Below, piece by piece: positions 7,998 to 17,013 of a stretch of 64,000 bases of DNA. A model generated the notes under the pieces. The model worked only from the letters and a program-made list of their open reading frames with translations. It was not told the origin of the DNA and searched no databases. The position numbers and the translations under genes were made by a program. Every line of letters begins with the position of its first letter. The first letter of the stretch is position 1. The stretch comes from CBDBIK01 sp965206145 (GTDB lineage Bacteria; Pseudomonadota; Alphaproteobacteria; TMED109): assembly GCA_965206145.1 (NCBI GenBank), contig CBDBIK010000006.1:1-64000 (forward strand). Direction: 5' to 3'.

Positions 7998-8930
7998 TCA
8001 GGATGTGCCTTCCTCGGGCGGCCAGCGTCGGTGAATCCAAAGCCACTCTTGGGGTCTTTCGCGGATCCATGCGCTGTAGCGGTCGTTAAGGGCCAAGACG
8101 AACTGCCGGAGACGTTCTTTACGATCCAGTCCCGGATCGGGTTCCTTGATCGGCGGTTCAAATATCGCCCGGAAACTCGCTCCACCCCGCCTTTCAATTC
8201 GAACCGGCACGAGAGGAAGTCCATGGTGAAGGGCGATCGCGGGTACGACAGCTGCGGTGCCCGCTGAAATCCCTAGAAACGGGAGATGGATGCCTTCGGT
8301 CAGTTTTTGATCGTTCAGGACGCCGATGCTCCGGTTCTCACGAATCGCCTGCAGCAGGCTCCTTCCTGCGGATTGCTTGCGTACGAAGACCGCATCAAGG
8401 GATCGCACGTCTTGGATCAGTCGATCGGATATGGGGTTCTCCGCATGGCGGTAGACGACCGTCATCGGTAGGCCGGCCCGAACACAGACAAGAAGCGCGA
8501 GTTCCCAGTTGGCGGTGTGGGCAGTGGCAAAAATGGCACTCCTGTTGCTGTCACGGACGCGTTCCAAGATCTCCTTCCCTGTCACGATGATCCGTGGACT
8601 TCCGTCAGGGAGTAGCGCCTGGTTGTCTGCGAAGGGATCGAGAGAGGGGAGGTGCGGCCACTCGAACGCAAGCCTTCCCAGATTGTCCCACATGCCGTCG
8701 AGGATGGCCTGACGTTCTTTCTCGTTGAGCTTGGGCATCACCCGGATGAGGTTTTTTTCCCCGCGGCGGTGGAGTGGGGTGTGCGGGCCGAGGAAGCGGA
8801 GCAGGCGTCCTCCGATGGCGGAGGCGCGGTCGATGTTGAATGCACGCGCCGTTGCGAACGCGGCTCGTAATCCTGCCGCCTCGACGAAGTGCCGAAGCCG
8901 CAGAAAGGTGTTCCTGGATTCTCCGTTCAT
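7998..8930 (-). CDS. lipid A biosynthesis lauroyl acyltransferase (LpxL/HtrB family)
   Basis: The protein belongs to the lysophospholipid acyltransferase-like LpxL/LpxM family that adds a secondary acyl chain to Kdo2-lipid IVA at the inner membrane. The acyltransferase motif appears as FATAHTANWELALLVCVRAG (the His of the HX4-5E motif), followed by GVLNDQKLTEGIHLPFLG and a C-terminal WLWIHRRWPP, the typical ending. Length is 310 residues, normal for the family. The start ATG overlaps the stop of lpxK (ATGA), so they are translationally coupled. It is the last gene of the long minus-strand run that begins at korA. Which chain and position it transfers cannot be told. Confidence 0.88.
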   Translation of the reverse strand: MNGESRNTFLRLRHFVEAAGLRAAFATARAFNIDRASAIGGRLLRFLGPHTPLHRRGEKNLIRVMPKLNEKERQAILDGMWDNLGRLAFEWPHLPSLDPFADNQALLPDGSPRIIVTGKEILERVRDSNRSAIFATAHTANWELALLVCVRAGLPMTVVYRHAENPISDRLIQDVRSLDAVFVRKQSAGRSLLQAIRENRSIGVLNDQKLTEGIHLPFLGISAGTAAVVPAIALHHGLPLVPVRIERRGGASFRAIFEPPIKEPDPGLDRKERLRQFVLALNDRYSAWIRERPQEWLWIHRRWPPEEGTS

Positions 8931-9916
8931 GCGCTCATCTGTGGAGTAGAGAAGGTGGATTCAAGCAATGAGTCGAGCACCTCCGGATTTTCGAAACGAA
9001 GTCGCCCACCGGCTACGACAATCTGGGAAGCAAGCTCCGCAGGCACACGCACGATGTCCTTCTCTGTTGTCACCGCGACCGCATCGGCCTGTCGGGCTTC
9101 TTCGAGCATGCGTACGACATCGCGTTTTCGGAAGCGAAAATGATCGGGGAAGGAGCGCATATCTACGATTTCGGCACCAACCTTCTTCAGCGTGCAGAAA
9201 AATCTCTCCGGCCTTGCGATGCCCGCGAATGCGAACACGCGACGCCCTTGGAGTTTTTCCGTGTCCTCAGCGGGCAAGATCGAGGCGTGCAACAGGGGCA
9301 TGTTTTCAGGTCTGAGGTCCGCGACCCCCTGTGTATCTTCGCCAACCACCACCACCGCATCCGCGCGCTGAAACGCATCCTCGACGGGTTCGCGGAGTGG
9401 GCCTGCTGGGATGACACGGCCGTTGCCAAGTCCGCCGTCGCCATCGATCACGAGTAACGAGAGATCCTTGTGGAGTGAGGGATCCTGGAATCCGTCATCA
9501 AGAATCACGCCTCTGGCCCCGGACCGGACTGCGGCGTCCGCACCCAAGGGGCGATTCCTGGCAATCCAGGTAGGTGCAACCCGCGCGAGCAACAAGGCCT
9601 CGTCGCCTACCTCACGGGCGGTGTGACGGGCGGGATCCACTCGGAGTGGGCCTTTGAATCGCCCCTTATAGCCCCGGCCGAGAAGATGGACCTCGATGTC
9701 GGTACCGTGAAGACGATCGGCAAGTGCCTGCACAACGGGAGTCTTTCCGCTTCCGCCTACCACGACACCACCTGCGCAGATCACGGGCACGGGCACCCTG
9801 TGGGCACCTCTTTTCTGTGCTCTCCACCTCGCTCCCCACGTCCACAGGGCAGCAAGCGGAGTGAGGATGGGGGAAGACGGACTGTCCGCCCGGTCCCAGA
9901 ACTCAGGTGCGCGCAT
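8927..9916 (-). CDS. lpxK: tetraacyldisaccharide 4'-kinase
   Basis: LpxK phosphorylates the 4' position of the lipid A disaccharide at the inner membrane. The N-terminal amphipathic helix precedes a P-loop CAGGVVVGGSGKTPVVQAL, then HLLGRGYKGR, VGDEALLLA and the DDGFQDPSL motif characteristic of the family, and PAGPLREP. I used ATG 9916 (MRAPEFWDRAD), giving 329 residues; the frame is open to 9964. The start lies inside the 3' end of waaA (14-bp overlap), and the stop overlaps the start of the acyltransferase gene. This tight order supports one lipid A/Kdo transcript. Confidence 0.95.
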   Translation of the reverse strand: MRAPEFWDRADSPSSPILTPLAALWTWGARWRAQKRGAHRVPVPVICAGGVVVGGSGKTPVVQALADRLHGTDIEVHLLGRGYKGRFKGPLRVDPARHTAREVGDEALLLARVAPTWIARNRPLGADAAVRSGARGVILDDGFQDPSLHKDLSLLVIDGDGGLGNGRVIPAGPLREPVEDAFQRADAVVVVGEDTQGVADLRPENMPLLHASILPAEDTEKLQGRRVFAFAGIARPERFFCTLKKVGAEIVDMRSFPDHFRFRKRDVVRMLEEARQADAVAVTTEKDIVRVPAELASQIVVAGGRLRFENPEVLDSLLESTFSTPQMSA

Positions 9917-11174
9917 GATGGTCCGTAGCTTTGCGGAATATCGGTTCGAGAAGCTCCGCCACACGCTCAGTAGTGCCCAATGATTTCTCCACGACCATGG
10001 TGGCAGCCTCGGTCATTTTCTGGACCTTGTCAGGATTTTTCAGAAGGTCGAAAAGGGCGAGTGACAACGTCTCAGCACCGTTGATCTCCCGGCTTGCACC
10101 GGCTTCAAAGAGGGCTTTTGCGATGTCCCGGATGTTGGCCACGTCGGGACCCCGGATGATGGCGCATCCGAGTTTGGCGGGCTCGAGGAGATTGTGTCCT
10201 CCCCTCGGGGTGAGAGTGCCCCCGACGAACGAAATGTCTAAAGCCGCGTAGAAAAGACCCGTCTCCCCGAGCGTATCGACAATGAATACATCAGCATCGC
10301 CGGGATTGGAGTCCCGGGTGCGCATCCGGGTCCTGAGACCCCGCTTGTGCGCAAGTGCCCCGATTTTGTGTCCGCGATTGGGGTGCCGGGGAATAACGAT
10401 GGTGAGAAGTCCAGGGATTCTTTTCGTCACCTGCTGATGGGCTTCGAATGCTGTTTCCTCCTCGCCCGGGTGGGTGCTGGCGGCAAGCCAGCAAGGCCGC
10501 GAACCAAGTACCTTGCGTAAATCTTCGACTTCCTCCCTGTTCGCGGCTCCGGGTGCCTTCGCATCGGCCTTGAGGTTGAAGGGCCCCTGGACGCATTCGA
10601 CACCGAGCGAGACAAGTCGGTCTTTGTCTCCGAACGTTTGCGCGACGATTGGATCGAAGCCTGCGAGCAACCGAGAGAGCGCGCTGCCAAGCAATCGCCA
10701 GCGTCTCGCAGTTCCCGCCGACAGTCGCGCCTGGACGATGGCGCGGGGAATCCCGCGCACGCTGAGAGCTGACAGGGTTTCCGGCCAGATTTCCGACTCG
10801 ACCCGGATCGCAATGTCGGGTTGCCAGTGGGAGAGGAATCGTTCCACCGCTGGGGCACGGTCAAGGGGGGAGAATTGGTGGAAGGTTCGTTCAGGCAGCG
10901 CATTCTCAAGAGCGCGCTGCGAGGTGCGCGTGACGGTGGTGATTAGGACGGATGTCGCGGGTCGGCGGACAAGCCGAGCGATCAGCGGTTCAACCGAACG
11001 CGCCTCGCCGACGCTTGCTGCGTGGATCCAGCACAGGGTGCCATCGGGCCGCGGCAGGGATGCATGGCCGTAGCGTTCGCCGAGGCGCTGAGGGTCTTCC
11101 TTGCCCAGGAGTACCCGCCAGCCGAGCCAAAGCTTGATCAGTGGCCTCGCCGCTGCCCACGCCGCACGGTACAT
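9903..11174 (-). CDS. waaA: 3-deoxy-D-manno-octulosonic acid (Kdo) transferase
   Basis: WaaA (KdtA) transfers Kdo from CMP-Kdo to lipid IVA, the first step of LPS core assembly. An N-terminal hydrophobic segment (YRAAWAAARPLIKLWLGW) anchors it to the inner membrane. The Kdo-transferase domain shows WIHAASVGEARSVEPLI, ESEIWPETL with the conserved Glu, AIVQARLS, and in the C-terminal half GETGLFYAALDISFVGGTL followed by GGHNLLEPAKLG. ATG 11174 gives 423 residues; a TTG at 11186 is the alternative. It lies 28 bp downstream of pmbA and overlaps lpxK. Confidence 0.95.
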   Translation of the reverse strand: MYRAAWAAARPLIKLWLGWRVLLGKEDPQRLGERYGHASLPRPDGTLCWIHAASVGEARSVEPLIARLVRRPATSVLITTVTRTSQRALENALPERTFHQFSPLDRAPAVERFLSHWQPDIAIRVESEIWPETLSALSVRGIPRAIVQARLSAGTARRWRLLGSALSRLLAGFDPIVAQTFGDKDRLVSLGVECVQGPFNLKADAKAPGAANREEVEDLRKVLGSRPCWLAASTHPGEEETAFEAHQQVTKRIPGLLTIVIPRHPNRGHKIGALAHKRGLRTRMRTRDSNPGDADVFIVDTLGETGLFYAALDISFVGGTLTPRGGHNLLEPAKLGCAIIRGPDVANIRDIAKALFEAGASREINGAETLSLALFDLLKNPDKVQKMTEAATMVVEKSLGTTERVAELLEPIFRKATDHHART

Positions 11175-11202
11175 CGATAGCACCAAGAGAGGTCCTCTTC
11201 GC

Positions 11203-12546
11203 TTAGAGGCCTGCCACCGTCATGTCGTCGATGCAGACCGTCGGTGAATCGATGCCGGTACGGAAGGTGAGGTCATTGGCGGGACGGAGGCTCATGAACA
11301 TGTCAGCCAAGTTGCCGGCAACGGTTACCTCGCTCACCGGGTACGCCTTCTCTCCCCGCTCGATCCAGAAACCCGCAGCACCCCTGCTGTAGTCGCCCGT
11401 GACGAGGTTGAAACTCATACCCATCATTTGGGTGACGAAAAAACCCTGCTCAATTCCAGCGATCAACTCTTCCGGCGATTCCTTTCCAGGTGCGAGTGCC
11501 ATGTTGCTGGGACCCGGTCCTGGCACACCGCCTACGCCGCGCATGGCGGAACCGGTGGTGGAGAGACCGAGTTGGCGGGCCGAGCGGACGTCAAGGAGCC
11601 ATGTCTTGAGGATTCCATCCGCGACGATCGTCTGCCCGCGCACATCGCTCCCTTCGCCATCGAAAGGACGGGAGTAGTGACCGAGGGGGCGGAGGGGATC
11701 GTCGGTAATCTCAATTCCTGAAGCGAAGATGCGCTCCCCGAGGCTGTCCTTAAGGAAGGTGGTTCCCCTGGCGACGGCGGCACCGGATACGGCACCCGCA
11801 AGGTGCCCCAGGAAACTGGATGCAACCCGGGGCTCAAACACTACCGGCATCCGGTTGGAAGCAGCCTTACACGGGTTGAGACGCGCAACCGCGCGCATTC
11901 CTGCACGTCGGCCAAGCTCGGCCGGATCGTCGAGATCTTCGGCACGGGTGCAGGTCACGTACTCGTAGTCGCGCTCCATCGCGGTTCCTTCCCCTGCCAC
12001 GACCGTCGCCGAGAGCATGTGCATGGTGTGACGATAGGATCCCTCGAATCCATCGCTTGCGGCGAGAGTGGTGTGAGAACTCATAGCGGCGGCGTGCCCG
12101 CCATCCGAATTGGTGATTCCAGTAACGGCGCGGGCGGCTTCCTCGGCGGTCGCCGCGTTTTCGCGCAATGCTTTCATCGGGGGGAGATTAGGGGCTGAAC
12201 CAGAAGCGAGCGTCTCAAGGGCGGGCCGCTCCTCCTTGGCAGGGAGTCCCGCAAAAGGGTCTTCGGGAGTTACCTCGGCCATCGCCATTGCCCGTGCGGC
12301 AAGTTCCTCGATCGCATCGCCATCGGCTTCCGTAGCGGAGACGGTCGCTTGCCTTCCCTTGGAGATAACGCGAAGTCCTGCTGCCAGTCCTTCCGCACGC
12401 TCGGAAGATTCGGTTTTGCCCATGCGTACCGAAACATCGAGCGATGTTGATTCAACGACTATCGCATCGGCCTCGTCGGCGCCCTTGGCGCAGGCCGCCT
12501 CTACGAGGCGTCCTGCGAGCGGATGAGGACTACCCTGGTCGCTCAT
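11203..12546 (-). CDS. pmbA: TldD/PmbA family protein (PmbA-like, TldE)
   Basis: The 447-residue protein aligns with PmbA/TldE along its whole length: ADEADAIVVESTSLDVSVRM near the N-terminus, SSHTTLAASDGFEGSYR in the middle and the C-terminal GVGGVPGPGPSNM and GFFVTQMMGMSFNLVTGDYS. TldD-TldE is a heterodimeric metalloprotease that degrades unfolded peptides and matures microcins; TldE lacks the zinc site, and I see no HExxxH here, which fits the PmbA side. Its partner tldD is not in the window. The start ATG overlaps the stop of the upstream small exported-protein gene (ATGA). Confidence 0.9.
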   Translation of the reverse strand: MSDQGSPHPLAGRLVEAACAKGADEADAIVVESTSLDVSVRMGKTESSERAEGLAAGLRVISKGRQATVSATEADGDAIEELAARAMAMAEVTPEDPFAGLPAKEERPALETLASGSAPNLPPMKALRENAATAEEAARAVTGITNSDGGHAAAMSSHTTLAASDGFEGSYRHTMHMLSATVVAGEGTAMERDYEYVTCTRAEDLDDPAELGRRAGMRAVARLNPCKAASNRMPVVFEPRVASSFLGHLAGAVSGAAVARGTTFLKDSLGERIFASGIEITDDPLRPLGHYSRPFDGEGSDVRGQTIVADGILKTWLLDVRSARQLGLSTTGSAMRGVGGVPGPGPSNMALAPGKESPEELIAGIEQGFFVTQMMGMSFNLVTGDYSRGAAGFWIERGEKAYPVSEVTVAGNLADMFMSLRPANDLTFRTGIDSPTVCIDDMTVAGL

Positions 12547-12947
12547 CGCCTGGGTTCATCCACAGGAAGGCGAACTTCATCATTGAAGAGGACGACTTCG
12601 CACTCGCAGGTGTCCTCGATGCCGAGGCCCTGGCGCATGCGTTCGCACCCCTCAAGGGCACCGCGTATGGCCACCGGCTCGCCGGCGATCTGCCAAGTGT
12701 AGCCAAGTGCGTCGAAGATCCCCCCGTCGAGAAAGGAGTCATCGAGTTTGTCCCACGGGATGCAGGCGGCACCAGCCCGGTTCGGTGTGAGCGTGTCGTA
12801 ATCGATCCGCCATTGCAGCATGCTTCGTTTGTAGGTCTCAACCAAGCGCAATGCGGTGTCGGCATCATTCGCGCCCACGCTCGGCGCGGCCGCACCGAAT
12901 GCACCAAACGCCAAGACCGTGGCGAGTGTCCAGAGAACGGATCTCAT
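12543..12947 (-). CDS. putative exported protein, function unknown
   Basis: ATG 12947 overlaps the korB stop (ATGA) and gives 134 residues. The N-terminus is a signal peptide (MRSVLWTLATVLAFGAFGAA, cleavage likely near AAAPSVGAND). The mature part contains four Cys residues, three of them clustered (GCERMRQGLGIEDTCECE), and a WDKLDDSF stretch. No family recognised. Its stop overlaps the pmbA start. The coupling on both sides suggests a periplasmic or secreted accessory expressed with the KorAB/PmbA genes, but nothing ties it to their function. Confidence 0.65.
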   Translation of the reverse strand: MRSVLWTLATVLAFGAFGAAAPSVGANDADTALRLVETYKRSMLQWRIDYDTLTPNRAGAACIPWDKLDDSFLDGGIFDALGYTWQIAGEPVAIRGALEGCERMRQGLGIEDTCECEVVLFNDEVRLPVDEPRR

Positions 12948-13966
12948 TCGACCGTCCAAGTCGATGTTTTTCGCATCAGGTCATCAAGCGGAACGTGTTC
13001 GCCCTTGCCGCGCTGCTCGCGCACGTCACGCTCGTACGGATGAGTTTCCGAGGCACGGTAGAGAATGCCGATGGCAATGGGTAGATCGGGCCCTTCCATC
13101 GCTGCGAGCATTCCGGCCAGAGCGCGGTTGGTCTCGTCGTGGACGAGTAGGTCTTTTTCGGAAGTTCCATTCTCGCCCAGGTTTACGGCCTTGAGCGTGG
13201 GCGATGCGGGAGCAAGCACCAGACCGCGATCACGGTTCCGTCCGAACAGCAACGGCTCCCCGTGGCTGACGTGGATCTGGCGTTCATCAGCGAGGGCCCG
13301 GTCGGTGAAGTCGGAAAAGATCCCGTCGTTGTAGACGGTGCAGTTCTGGAAGATCTCGACGAAGCCCGTGCCCTTGTGCGCATGGGTGTCCTTCAGCGTT
13401 CCGGTGAGTTCTTTGATCCTCGTATCGATCCCCCTGGCGACGAACGTGGCACCACTTCCAAGCGCAAAAGCCGCTGCCGAGACCGGCCGGCCCAGCGAGC
13501 CGCGCGGCGAGGAGGGCGAGACCGTACCCATGCGTGAGGTGGGCGAATGCTGTCCCTTGGTGAGGCCGTAGGCCTCGTTGTTGAAGAGGAGGACCTGGCA
13601 GTCGACGTTCCGGCGCAACAGGTGCATGAGGTGCCCTGCACCGATCGAAAGACCGTCTCCGTCGCCGGTAATCAGCCATACGTCGAGTTCGGGATTGGCG
13701 AGCTTGAGGCCGGTCACGACCGCAGGTGCACGCCCGTGGATGGTGTGGAAGCCGTAGGTTGCCATGTAGTAGGGGAGGCGCGCAGCACACCCAATCCCGG
13801 AAACGAATACGGTATTTTCCGCTTTTGCCTCGATCTCAGCGAGTGTCTTCTGCACCGCACGGAGGATCGCGTAATCACCGCAGCCCGGGCACCAGCGAAC
13901 TTCTTGGCCTGATTCGTAATCGGAGGCCTTGCGCGTAGGTTTTTCTATGGTTTTGGTGGCGCTCAT
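12944..13966 (-). CDS. korB: 2-oxoacid:ferredoxin oxidoreductase subunit beta (likely 2-oxoglutarate)
   Basis: The beta subunit binds thiamine diphosphate and an iron-sulfur cluster. VRWCPGCGDYAILRAVQ is the conserved Cys-rich N-terminus, SGIGCAARLPYYM follows, and GDGDGLSIGAGHLMHLLRRN is the TPP/Mg motif. The LLFNNEAYGLTKGQHSPTS region is typical of KorB-type enzymes. With KorA it converts 2-oxoglutarate and CoA to succinyl-CoA, reducing ferredoxin, in place of or beside 2-oxoglutarate dehydrogenase. Pyruvate as substrate cannot be excluded. Length 340 is normal. Start and stop overlap its neighbours by ATGA, so it is co-translated with korA. Confidence 0.9.
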   Translation of the reverse strand: MSATKTIEKPTRKASDYESGQEVRWCPGCGDYAILRAVQKTLAEIEAKAENTVFVSGIGCAARLPYYMATYGFHTIHGRAPAVVTGLKLANPELDVWLITGDGDGLSIGAGHLMHLLRRNVDCQVLLFNNEAYGLTKGQHSPTSRMGTVSPSSPRGSLGRPVSAAAFALGSGATFVARGIDTRIKELTGTLKDTHAHKGTGFVEIFQNCTVYNDGIFSDFTDRALADERQIHVSHGEPLLFGRNRDRGLVLAPASPTLKAVNLGENGTSEKDLLVHDETNRALAGMLAAMEGPDLPIAIGILYRASETHPYERDVREQRGKGEHVPLDDLMRKTSTWTVE

Positions 13967-15816
13967 GTGATGGCGCGCTCCCGGATTGCGTCTACGAGTT
14001 CGTCCACCCGGAACGGATGGCCCCGCATCCTCGAAAATCCTTCTGCCGGTACGAGGCAGACATCACGGATGATACGAACAAGCTGGCCTGCGTTGTTTTC
14101 GGGCACCAGCACTTGATCGAACCTCGATAGCACGTCCGCAAGACCAGAAGGCAAAGGGTGGAGATGGCGCAGGTGAAGATGCGCAACCTCGAATCCCTCT
14201 TTGCGGGCACTCTCAGTGGCCTCGGAAATGGCACCGTAGGAAGAGCCCCATCCCACGACGCAGAGCGGCCCCGAATCGGGTCCCTCAGGCTCGGCGGCTG
14301 GAATGTCGTGAACGATGTTTGCCACCTTGGCGATTCGGGTCTCGTTCATTTTCTGGTGATTTTCAGGGTCATAGGAGATGTTGCCGACACCGTCGGACTT
14401 TTCTAGCCCGCCGATGCGGTGCTCAAGCCCTGGAGTGCCGGGCTTAACCCAATCACGGGCAAGCGTCTCTGGATTCCTTTTGTAAGGCTCGAAGCCTTCC
14501 GGGTCGGTCCGGAACTTGGCAGGGAAGGGGGCAAGCGAATTCATGCGTGGGATGTGCCACGGTTCGGATGCGTTCGTGACCAAGGCATCGGAGAGGATCA
14601 TCACTGGCGTCATGTGTCGGATCGCAATGCGTGCGGCCTCGATGGCAGTATCGAAACAGTCGACGGGGCTTCGGGGTGCTAACACCGCCAATGGAGCCTC
14701 GCCGTGACGCCCGTGCATCGCCTGGAGAAGGTCAGCCTGTTCAGTCTTGGTCGGCATTCCCGTCGATGGTCCAGCCCTCTGGACGTTGATGACGAGGAGC
14801 GGAATCTCTGCCATAACCGCAAATCCGAGCGATTCTGCTTTGAGCGAGATTCCCGGGCCGGCACTCGAGGTGATTCCGAGCTCACCTCCGTAGGAAGCAC
14901 CGATTGCAGCGCAGGCCGCCGCCATCTCGTCCTCGGCCTGGAAGGTAATGATGTCGTTTCGGTGCATTCCGGCAAGGTGATGAAGGAGCGATGATGCGGG
15001 CGTGATCGGATAAGCGCAGAAGACCGCGTCCAGGCCTGAAAGTTCAGCGGCGGCGGCGATCCCGAACGCCATGGCCTGCGCACCGGTAACCGTTCGGTAC
15101 TCGCCGGCTTCGCCTATCGACTTACCTCCCGCAGCCCCGAGGTCGATTTCAGGAATTTCGGCTGTCTCACCAAACGCATGCCCCGCCTTGAGCGCCGCGA
15201 TGTTTGCCTTCGATAGCGAAGCGTCCTTGAAATTGCCCCGGATCCATTTCTCCGTTTCGGCTGTGTCGCGCCCAAGGAGCCATTGCAGGAGGCCCAGCAC
15301 CCACATGTTCCGGCAGCGGAGCGAGGTTTTCTGGCCGAGTTCGAACGGTTTCACGGTGTCGAGAACGTGGCGTGAGATATCGGGTGCGACGAGGCGGTAA
15401 TCCTCAAGGCTTCCATCCTCAAGCGGGTTTGATTTCAGGCCGGCACGACGAATGCTTTTCTCTGAGAACGTACCGGAATCGATGATCAGGAGTCCGCCCC
15501 TGGTAAGGGCGGAAAGGTTGGTGGCGAGCGCGGCAGGATTCATGGCAACGAGAACATTGGGATCATCGCCCGAGGTTCGCACTTCTTCGTTGCCCACGTG
15601 CAACTGGAAGGCCGAGACCCCGTACGTGGTTCCCGTGGGAGCCCGAATTTCAGCGGGAAAGTCAGGCAAGGTTGAAAGCCCGTGTCCGCCGAGGGCAACG
15701 CTCATCGTGAGACGCGTTCCCGAGAGCTGAATTCCGTCGCCTGAGTCCCCGGCGAAACGGATCACCGTGCGGGTTTGCGTGTCCGCACCGTTAGGGGCCT
15801 GCGTGTCCAAGGGCAT
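13963..15816 (-). CDS. korA: 2-oxoacid:ferredoxin oxidoreductase subunit alpha, gamma-alpha fusion
   Basis: Residues from about 20 to 200 form the gamma domain (VIRFAGDSGDGIQLSGTRL), and the rest is the alpha pyrimidine-binding domain (GAQAMAFGIAAAAELSGLDA, then YPITPASSLLHHLAGM, and AGPSTGMPTKTEQADLLQAM). This fused layout is usual for the KorAB type in aerobic bacteria. I used ATG 15816 (MPLDTQAPNG), 617 residues; an AGGAG sits directly against it, closer than ideal, so translation could begin slightly elsewhere. It overlaps korB by ATGA. It heads the long minus-strand run that continues into pmbA, waaA, lpxK and the LpxL-family gene, and is divergent from folD across 241 bp. Confidence 0.9.
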   Translation of the reverse strand: MPLDTQAPNGADTQTRTVIRFAGDSGDGIQLSGTRLTMSVALGGHGLSTLPDFPAEIRAPTGTTYGVSAFQLHVGNEEVRTSGDDPNVLVAMNPAALATNLSALTRGGLLIIDSGTFSEKSIRRAGLKSNPLEDGSLEDYRLVAPDISRHVLDTVKPFELGQKTSLRCRNMWVLGLLQWLLGRDTAETEKWIRGNFKDASLSKANIAALKAGHAFGETAEIPEIDLGAAGGKSIGEAGEYRTVTGAQAMAFGIAAAAELSGLDAVFCAYPITPASSLLHHLAGMHRNDIITFQAEDEMAAACAAIGASYGGELGITSSAGPGISLKAESLGFAVMAEIPLLVINVQRAGPSTGMPTKTEQADLLQAMHGRHGEAPLAVLAPRSPVDCFDTAIEAARIAIRHMTPVMILSDALVTNASEPWHIPRMNSLAPFPAKFRTDPEGFEPYKRNPETLARDWVKPGTPGLEHRIGGLEKSDGVGNISYDPENHQKMNETRIAKVANIVHDIPAAEPEGPDSGPLCVVGWGSSYGAISEATESARKEGFEVAHLHLRHLHPLPSGLADVLSRFDQVLVPENNAGQLVRIIRDVCLVPAEGFSRMRGHPFRVDELVDAIRERAIT

Positions 15817-16057
15817 CTCCTGGGCCCATGTCCGCGGGAGGATACGCAATGCGCACCCGCCCCTGATGATCTCGGGACGTGGACATGGGGGCGAAATTCG
15901 ACGGTGCAATCATACCACGGGTTTTGCGCGCGTACCGACGCGGAATTGCGCGATTCGGGCTGGCACCCACTACTGATTTTGCGACAGAGTCTTGCTATCC
16001 CCTACAACAGGGCGACACTCGGTCTCACCGGGCGTCGCTGTCCGAGGGGCAGATGGC

Positions 16058-16981
16058 ATGCCAGCAAACATCATTGACGGCAAGAGGTTGGCGGCAGAGT
16101 TGCGTGAACGGGTTGCGGCCGCGGTCAAGGATTTGGCAGCCGAGGGTGGCCCGTCTCCGGGCCTTGTGGCGGTTGTCGCAGGCGATGACCCGGCAAGCAA
16201 GGTTTACGTGCGCACCAAACGTCGCCATGCCCAGGAGGCGGGAATCCAGGCCGAGGAGAAACGTTTACCAGCGGACGTTTCCCAGGATCAATTTCTGGGC
16301 CTTATCGACGAACTGAACGCAAACGATGCGATCGATGCGATTCTCATCCAATTGCCGCTACCACGGGGTATTAATTCCCGCCGTGTGATCGACTCGGTTC
16401 TGCCAGAAAAGGACGTTGACGGATTTCACCAAAAAAATGCAGGAAGTCTTGCCATAGATGATCCCAACGTTGTTCCTTGCACGCCACTTGGCTGCCTGCT
16501 TCTGCTTGACGAAGAAATGGCCGGGGACTTCTCTGGGAAAGAGGCGGTCGTCATCGGGCGGAGCAAGATTGTGGGAAAGCCGATGGCGGCTCTGCTTACC
16601 GCTCAAAATTGCACTGTGACCGTCGCCCATTCACGTACCAAAGATCTTTCAAAGGTTTGTCGACGGGCCGACATCGTCGTGGCCGCCGTAGGGCGCCCGG
16701 AAATGGTACGAGGAGACTGGATCCGCAAGGGAGCGGTGGTGATCGACGTCGGCATCAATCGCATTGAGGAGAATGGCAAAAACCGATTGGTGGGCGATGT
16801 CGCCTTCGAGGAGGCGAAAAAGGTTGCAGGTGCCATCACGCCGGTGCCGGGCGGTGTAGGGCCGATGACGGTCGCGTGTCTGCTCGCCAACACGGTCCTG
16901 CTTCATTGTCGCAGGCGGAGAATCGCAGTCCCGAAGGCATTGGATGGCCTAGTGCCGTGGTTCCACTCCGAATCTTCCTGA
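16058..16981 (+). CDS. folD: bifunctional methylenetetrahydrofolate dehydrogenase/cyclohydrolase
   Basis: FolD interconverts 5,10-methylene- and 10-formyl-tetrahydrofolate with NADP. The catalytic Tyr/Lys region appears as SKVYVRTKRRHAQEAGI, then QLPLPRGINSRRVIDSVLPE, KDVDGFHQKNAG, the NADP-binding VIGRSKIVGKPMAALL and the C-terminal PVPGGVGPMTVACLLANT. ATG 16058 (MPANIIDGKRLAAELRERV) follows GAGGGG, and the 307-residue length is close to the family norm. The extreme C-terminus is Arg-rich (HCRRRRIAVPKALDG). It is monocistronic, between divergent korA and convergent ubiE. Confidence 0.95.
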   Translation: MPANIIDGKRLAAELRERVAAAVKDLAAEGGPSPGLVAVVAGDDPASKVYVRTKRRHAQEAGIQAEEKRLPADVSQDQFLGLIDELNANDAIDAILIQLPLPRGINSRRVIDSVLPEKDVDGFHQKNAGSLAIDDPNVVPCTPLGCLLLLDEEMAGDFSGKEAVVIGRSKIVGKPMAALLTAQNCTVTVAHSRTKDLSKVCRRADIVVAAVGRPEMVRGDWIRKGAVVIDVGINRIEENGKNRLVGDVAFEEAKKVAGAITPVPGGVGPMTVACLLANTVLLHCRRRRIAVPKALDGLVPWFHSESS

Positions 16982-16995
16982 TCGGGCCTGATCGT

Positions 16996-17012
16996 CGGGG
17001 GTGAAATCCCCG
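16996..17012. terminator. possible hairpin between convergent folD and ubiE
   Basis: CGGGG (16996-17000) can pair with CCCCG (17008-17012) around a seven-base loop, directly after the folD stop and against the ubiE stop codon. There is no T tract, so this is a weak bidirectional terminator candidate. Confidence 0.3.
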
Positions 17013-17013
17013 G

